Shown one piece after another: positions 58,441 through 64,000 of a stretch of DNA of 64,000 nucleotides. Position numbers and translations under genes: made by a program. The notes under the pieces are model-generated. The model was not told the DNA's origin, ran no database searches, and worked only from the letters and a program-made list of their open reading frames with translations. Positions within the stretch are counted from its first letter, which is position 1. Each line of letters starts with the position of its first letter. The DNA comes from Toxorhynchites rutilus septentrionalis (taxonomy: Eukaryota > Arthropoda > Insecta > Diptera > Culicidae), in assembly GCF_029784135.1 (NCBI RefSeq), contig NC_073746.1, positions 10,945,380 through 11,009,379 of the forward strand, read 5' to 3'.

Positions 58441-59059
58441 GGCTACAAAAAAGTTTGCTTCACACTTTGATTCAATTCTGTCGAGCGAAGTCCATTACGA
58501 CCGCATTTTTAACGTAGTACTTCAACACTATTCATTCAAATAGTCTGTACACCATTTTAGATTTTTTTTTAAATGCAACGAAATTTGAGAATGAACTCAA
58601 AAGAATTCAAGAAATCTTTTTACCCTGGTGATTACTCACCGATACGTCAGCATACCGCGATTCTACAAATCATCCTCTCGGAGTTTTTATTTTAAACATT
58701 TCAGCCCGTGAGCGCATACAACGAGATGATCAAAACCAACTGACCCGTAGTCTTCAGAAAGGTGGTTTGGAAATTTTGAAGTTACAGAGGAAAGTGAATT
58801 TCTTTTAGTTGAAAGCCTTCGTGGTTCATCACATCATCGTATTTTCAGGTTAACTCTTGGTCTTAATGAAGGCTGTTAACTGCTCGCTGGCTGTAGCGAA
58901 ACATGAATCTGTTTCTGCTCTTATTAATAAGAGACTTCAACCCGAAATTGATTCCTCTGTAAGAATGCAAAAATCGGTGCAAGAGTGTAGCCTAAGAACC
59001 CATGTACATAGTGTGATAAGCTGAATTGACAATTGAGCCACATGTGGATGCATGCTTGA
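58441..59059. other. No recognisable feature apart from a 17-bp word repeated at 61037
   Basis: GTTAACTGCTCGCTGGC at 58875-58891 recurs in direct orientation at 61037-61053 (21 bp with one mismatch if extended to the left). The rest shows nothing I can name; it may hold a diverged left end of the following element. Confidence 0.4.
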
Positions 59060-60861
59060 AATAATCCACACATAATTAGACTACTTATTGGAAAGTCAAA
59101 AACTATAATGACCACAGAATTTTGGACGAAGAATAAAATGTAGAAAATCTTTCAAATTTTCATATAAAAAACAACCAAACAAAAAAAATATTTGAATGGA
59201 ATAATTTTCAAATAAACAAAAATTCAGAATTTTTGAAAAATATGTTTTTGAGAAAAAAAAATTTCAATTTTCAAAATAATTTTGCTTCAATTGAATTATG
59301 TTTTTTTTAATATGTTTAATATTTTTGATTAAAAACTTGAATAATTTCCTACATTTCATTCTTTAACATTCATTTTGTAGGTCTCATAGCTTTAAAGTTG
59401 AGAACTCAAAATTTACAAAAAAAAAAACTTCACTGAAAAGCTATAAGAACTATAATACGTTGATTAAAGAACTAAATATAGGAAATTCTTTTTGTTTTCA
59501 TCATAAAATATCAAATAAAAAATATTTTGAACAATAAAATCCATTTTTCTCAAAAATATTTTTTTTTAATTGCGAATAAAATACAGATGAATAGCCCATA
59601 CGATTATCAATAAGGTTAAGATTATCACTGCTACAGAGAAAAGGTTTTCCTAGCAACAACTTTTACATGTTTTCGTTGAAAAATTACTGCTACTGTTTAA
59701 TGCGTAACATTTTTTTGTGTAAATTATCACGATTGACGTGTTCCACAAACTTTTTTTTACATTTAGAAACATGTGAAGAACACATCAAACGCGTGAATTT
59801 ACCCTTAAAAACTGTCACGAGTGAAACATTATTTTTTCAGAAGTCTTGTATAAATGCCATATATTCCAAAAAACATAAAAGATAGAACGTATACGTCTTC
59901 GACAAAAGTTCATATTTTAATATGGTCTAAAACTTTGTCGAATACTTTATATTATTTTTATTATAAAATATCAAACAAATTTTGGAAAAAAATCCCTTGA
60001 TAAAGAAATATTTTGAGCAATAAAATCCATTTTTCTCAAAAATATGTTTTTTTCATTGCGAGTAAAATACGGATGAACAGCCCATACGATTATCAATAAG
60101 TCCATCAATACAACGGAATAAGTTCACTGCTACAGAGAAAAGGTTTTCCTAGCAACAACTTTTACATGTTTTCGTTGAAAAATGACTGCTACAGTTTAAT
60201 TCGTAACATTTTTTTGGTGTAAATTATCACGATTGACGTGTTCCACAAACATTTTTTTTTACATTTAGAAACATGTCAAGAACACATGGAACGCGTGAAT
60301 GTACCCTCAAAACTGTCACGAGTGAAACATAATTTTTTCAGAAGTCTTGTATAAATGCCATATATTCCAGACACTATAAAAGATAGAAAGTTAACGTCTC
60401 CGACAACAGTTCATATTTTAATATGGTTTAAAACTTTGTCGAGTACTTTATATCGTTATCTTGATTTTGAAACTAGTTAGGATGAGCTGTATTTTAAAAA
60501 AACATGAAAAAGTTGTTGTCAAAAAAAAATCCCTTTAAAAGTGCCCATCCGATGTATGGATGACTTGTTGTTAATTGTAAGGGCTATTCACATGTTCTTT
60601 GAGAATTTTTCTAATTTTGTTTTGTGAGAACTGAATTTAAAATAATTTTTTTCAGCCTGATTTTTTTTATTTATTTTTTGTTTATTTTATTACAAAAAAT
60701 AAGAAAAAAAAATTTGGTCCTTTTCAAAAAGTAGTCTATTTCTGTTTTTTGTTTTTGAATATTTCAAGTATACAAAGCTGCTGAAATGACCAATGTCCTA
60801 CGTTTCACTGTAATCTGAAATATTGCTGCCAATGGCCAGTGGGGTTGGCACGAAATTCGTC
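59060..60861. mobile_element. Long-TIR noncoding element, copy 2 (diverged)
   Basis: The right end matches copy 1: AAGTAGTCTATTTCTG, TTGAATATTTCAAGTAT, GAAATGACCAATGTC, CGTTTCACTGTAATCTGA and TTGGCACGAAATTCGTC ending at 60861. On the left only AATTAGACTACTTATTGG (59074) is clear; the outer TIR is degenerate, so the start is approximate. A tandem period of 499 bp is present (CTACAGAGAAAAGGTTTTCC at 59631 and 60130), matching the 498-bp period of copy 1. Confidence 0.7.
59631..60630. repeat. ~499-bp tandem duplication in the long-TIR element, copy 2
   Basis: CTACAGAGAAAAGGTTTTCC at 59631 and 60130 and the following text (GCAACAACTTTTACATG, ATCACGATTGACGTGTTCC, AACTGTCACGAGTGAAACAT) repeat with small differences. 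Confidence 0.82.
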
Positions 60862-62137
60862 GTTCAATTATCAATAATGTGAAGTAAATAAGATGAGCAT
60901 GGTAATTAAGCGGCAGTCGAACTCTGAGAAAGACAATTTTGAATAATTTCAAACGAGGGTCCTCGTTGGATCGCTTGCTAAAGAGACGCGCAACCATTTT
61001 GATATGAACATACTTTTTCTAGTCTGAACATAGGTTGTTAACTGCTCGCTGGCAGGCGATAGACTGTATTAGAAATCGAAAATTGATTTATTTCATTTTT
61101 CATCCGAAGCAATATGTTGCAGGCTAAACATAAATTGCAATATTTCTCTTACTTCCAATATTTCCCTTCTCTTTCTTTGTGCAAATTGAGTCGCTGAAAA
61201 AGAATCGAAAATCGTTCGAGCGGTTCAATAGTCTTTAAAAATGGGTAGATCTGGCAATATTGGCAAAAAATAATAGAGAAACAATACATCTAAAAAACAA
61301 CAACAAAAAACTTATTCAAAAAACAAAAAAGGAAACGGAGAAACTAGGGTCTGTAACCAAACGTTGGGTTACACTATGGAATTTTGTGGAAAGGCGAACC
61401 GTTGGTTTGGATCTTATCAGTTTTGTACAAAAAAATTGTAAAATATTTGTTTGTGTTGTATTGTCATACGAGAAACCAACAGTCGATGTCCTCAATTTGT
61501 GTTTGATCTTTCTGTAGTTTCGCATATGACAAAAAAAGAAATGTAGTATAGGGAGTCTGTGATTAACTGTCGTAGAAAAGATGACGTATGAGTCCAATTT
61601 TTGCAATAAACCAAATAAACGGTTAATCGCAGACCCCCAGGTTGGTGTTTCACAAAGAATTATTTTTTTCATTTATTAGTTTTTTTGTATTTATTTATTT
61701 AGTAGTAGGAAAGAAAGATATTTATTTATTTATTCAAATATTTATTGATTCATAAATTCAAAGTTTATTTACAATTGCTTTTTTCGTTTATTCAGTTCAT
61801 CGTTTATTTATTTATTTATTTGTGCGGAAACAAGTGCTAGGTTTAATGTCGAGGTAAAGCATGCTATCTTAAATTTTTAGTTATTAGTGGTGACACCAAC
61901 CGAAACAAATAGATTTAAGTGTGTTTGTTTGTCGGAGTAACCATCGTGTGTCCCGTCATCGCAGCGAAAGAGGGATGGGGCGTCAGCATTGGAAACAGGC
62001 CTTAATGGAACCTAAATAAGGTCAAAAGCTTGAATAGTTTGAAAGAATTGAAAAAGGCGAGCAACAGAATCTAAGAGGCTTCGCGAAGATCTGGAAGTGC
62101 ACCGTCGCAAATGATATCACTGCGAACTATTTTTTTT
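60862..62137. other. No recognisable gene
   Basis: AT-rich sequence; 61690-61840 is rich in TTTATTTA words. Open frames 61260-61517 and 61316-61672 overlap on opposite strands and have no known motif. Confidence 0.35.
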
Positions 62138-63772
62138 GACGTAGGACTACGTCTTTCATTTCTGTACCGGGGTGTAAGTTCAAAGTTTCGAAAACGAGAG
62201 GGTGACGCAAGGTATTAACGTGCAAGGTTTTGCACGTTAATACCTTTTTACCGGCTGAATGGAGCGGTATAATGATTACTTCATCCGGAAGATAAAATGT
62301 CAACGAGTTATATGGTTGTCACTTATTGGTTCAAAAAATCGTTTCAATAGCTTAAAAATTGCTTTGAAAGCAAGCTATTGAAATCATCATTGCTCATTGA
62401 TGATGATTGGTGATCGCAATGTGTTCCCGAACACGGACGCAAAATCTGGGCACCTGGAGAAACCGTCATAGCGAATACATGCAAGCTGCGACTTCTTTTG
62501 CTCGCTTGCATTAATGTTTGGGAAACTATAGCGGACACATGCAAGGCGTGAGTACTCAGTTTCTGTTGGAACAGATGGGAACAGTCATGAAAAATTGTTT
62601 GCGTGTGAATGCGTCCAAGCGAAGGAATATTCGCATTTACGCATTCGACTTGGTGTTCCCGTGATGCAATCCAATTGACAAATTTACGCAAAGCTGAATC
62701 AGCTCATACGACACCTACATTAGAGTTCAGAACTACAAAAGTGATGACGCACCGAAAACCAAGATTCGGTTGTGATTATTCTTTTATTTCTATTTAGATT
62801 TATTTCAACCATTAAATGTCTTCAGTATATGGTAATAAAGTTAGAGCTTTGTATATTTACGATGATTTCAACACGCGATTGGACCAAAGTAATTGATAAT
62901 CTTCGAAAATTTTGAGTTTGATAATGCATACAGGTTATGAATACTGTGGATAATGGTGATGGAATCGATATCATACCAAGTTGGATTCCATAATTGATAA
63001 TATAAGGGCAGATACAAGAATGATTTGCAGTATTTTTAGCGCAACGCATGCTACTCATCGTTTATCTAGTTGAAAAAAAATAAAGTTACAACACTTATAC
63101 CAGACCATTCTTTAAAATATACATACCACATTGTAAAATGGCGATTTTCTAACCTTTTCAGCGTAGGAAGGATACGTGAAACCGGGTAATTTGAAGATAA
63201 ATTCTGATTTTTCTAAAAAATTTGAACGACCAAAAACAACAAAGCATCATCATTTTACTCGCTGCGCCATCTGGTTGTAAATCTAATGTAAATTCGTCAA
63301 TAGCATCAGTTTTTGTTCTGCTTTCGCATGGACAATCATTAAAAATTGCCACATCACGATAAAAACGAAATTAATTTTATGCAAGGTTATATAGACTTTA
63401 TTTCGTTTTCACCGTGAAGTGGCGTCCTCAGTTTCTATTCTGCGCATGGAGTGATCATGAAGAATCTCGTGTTATTCTCACGAAAACAAAAATGAATCAT
63501 GCTTCAAACATCTTCAGTTGCTTTTACAAGGCCTCTCAAATTCCATCGGTTCGTATCGGATCACCAACAAGTTCGAAAAAGTTGAATTTTATGTTAATAA
63601 CAATTCCATACTTATACTCATCCAACTACACATCAACAAGAAAAACTTTCAACAATCTTTCATAATATTCATTCATTTCGAATTGATGCAGATGCAATTT
63701 CATTTAAATGATTACCGAGCCAACGGTAGTCCTACGTCTACCTTGCGGTTATCTCACAGATATAACCCACTT
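62138..63772. repeat. Palindrome-headed dispersed repeat, copy 3
   Basis: Head GACGTAGGACTACGTC, a perfect 16-bp palindrome apart from its centre (62138-62153). The tail contains GGTAGTCCTACGTCTACC (about 63725) and ATCTCACAGATATAACCCAC. Inside are a perfect 17-bp hairpin (62209-62246), a second stem (62342-62353 with 62372-62383), and a module with GAACACGGACGCAAAATC, GCACCTGGAGAAACCGTC and CGAATACATGCAAGC (about 62428-62485). The long middle (62600-63700) is unlike the other copies and may be unrelated sequence or an insertion. Noncoding. Confidence 0.6.
62209..62246. repeat. Perfect 17-bp inverted repeat with 4-nt loop
   Basis: AAGGTATTAACGTGCAA (62209-62225), loop GGTT, and its exact complement (62230-62246). 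It lies just inside the head of the dispersed repeat. Confidence 0.85.
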
Positions 63773-64000
63773 CTTGTTTTTTTTAAGTAAAATCCCGCAA
63801 CCTGATTATCCAGGCTGATTATCCGTGCAAGTGCTAGCCAGACCATTTTGCTAGTCTCCTTAAAAGTGGTTCCGGAATCGTTAATAACTAATCCGTCAAT
63901 TTTGAAGAGTCAGTGAGTGTATATAAACCTGGTCGACCCTCTGGTCAACTAGTGTGGCCGGCCATCAACATATCAGGCCGCGCCACGTTATACCAGGTGC
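63773..64000 (+). other. Unassigned sequence with a TATA-like word at the window edge
   Basis: GTGTATATAAACC at about 63917 resembles a core-promoter TATA box and is followed by GC-richer sequence (GGTCGACCCTCTGGTCAAC, GGCCGGCC). CTGATTATCC occurs twice near 63803 and 63819. It might be the start of an LTR or of a host transcript, but the window ends before any coding sequence. Confidence 0.3.

Overview
This is animal nuclear DNA, most likely from a culicine mosquito (Aedes-like). The evidence is its transposon content: an ITmD37E-type DNA transposon, a degraded RTE-clade LINE of the JAM1 type, a PHD-ORF1 LINE of the CR1/L2 group, tRNA-derived SINE pieces, and many small inverted-repeat elements and satellites in AT-rich DNA. 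I found no convincing host protein-coding exon and no rRNA, functional tRNA or CRISPR array. The species call is an inference.

Layout. 1-1.8 kb: short-period satellite of GATTC/GAATC words. 1.8-3.5 kb: apparently unique sequence. 3.9-4.8 kb: diverged dispersed repeat; 4978-5170: mariner 3' relic. 6200-7469: ITmD37E transposon with near-perfect 46-bp inverted repeats and a broken transposase. 7.7-8.9 kb: foldback elements. 9.5-10.8 kb: first copy of a dispersed family starting with a GACGTAG/CTACGTC palindrome. About 11.9-16.7 kb: non-LTR retrotransposon with intact ORF1 and broken ORF2. 17987-18423: TA-flanked inverted-repeat element. 18.4-20.9 kb: mostly unique. 20.9-23.7 kb: T-rich satellite with a ~538-bp higher-order unit. 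24.4-27.1 kb: dispersed repeats. 27.1-29.5 kb: unique island. 29.9-31.5 kb: small elements, including a second copy of the 17987 family with a 348-bp PIF/Harbinger-like element nested in it. 32.3-33.1 kb: ~126-copy GTGAGA array. 33.7-35.1 kb: foldback element. 36.1-38.4 kb: long-TIR element carrying a 498-bp tandem array and (AT)70. 38.9-40.5 kb: unique island. 41.2-46.0 and 52.9-55.0 kb: purine/pyrimidine strand-switching repeat field; an RTE copy (50571-52923) with a 16-bp target duplication lies between these blocks. 46.9-49.8 kb: unique island. 55.4-55.7 kb: GAAGAGT array. 56.1-57.6 kb: unique island. 58.2-60.9 kb: mariner relic and second long-TIR element. 62.1-63.8 kb: another palindrome-headed repeat.

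The most interesting observations are: (1) ORF1 and ORF2 of the LINE share one reading frame, separated by one TAG followed by CAA CCA, which fits the viral readthrough context UAG-CAR-YYA, while ORF2 has no ATG before its endonuclease; (2) a filled-site/empty-site pair inside the window that proves the nested 348-bp insertion; (3) two long-TIR elements sharing an internal ~498-bp tandem period. The islands of unique sequence contain AT-rich homeodomain-like words and POU octamers and may be noncoding regulatory DNA between or inside large host genes; that is inference only.
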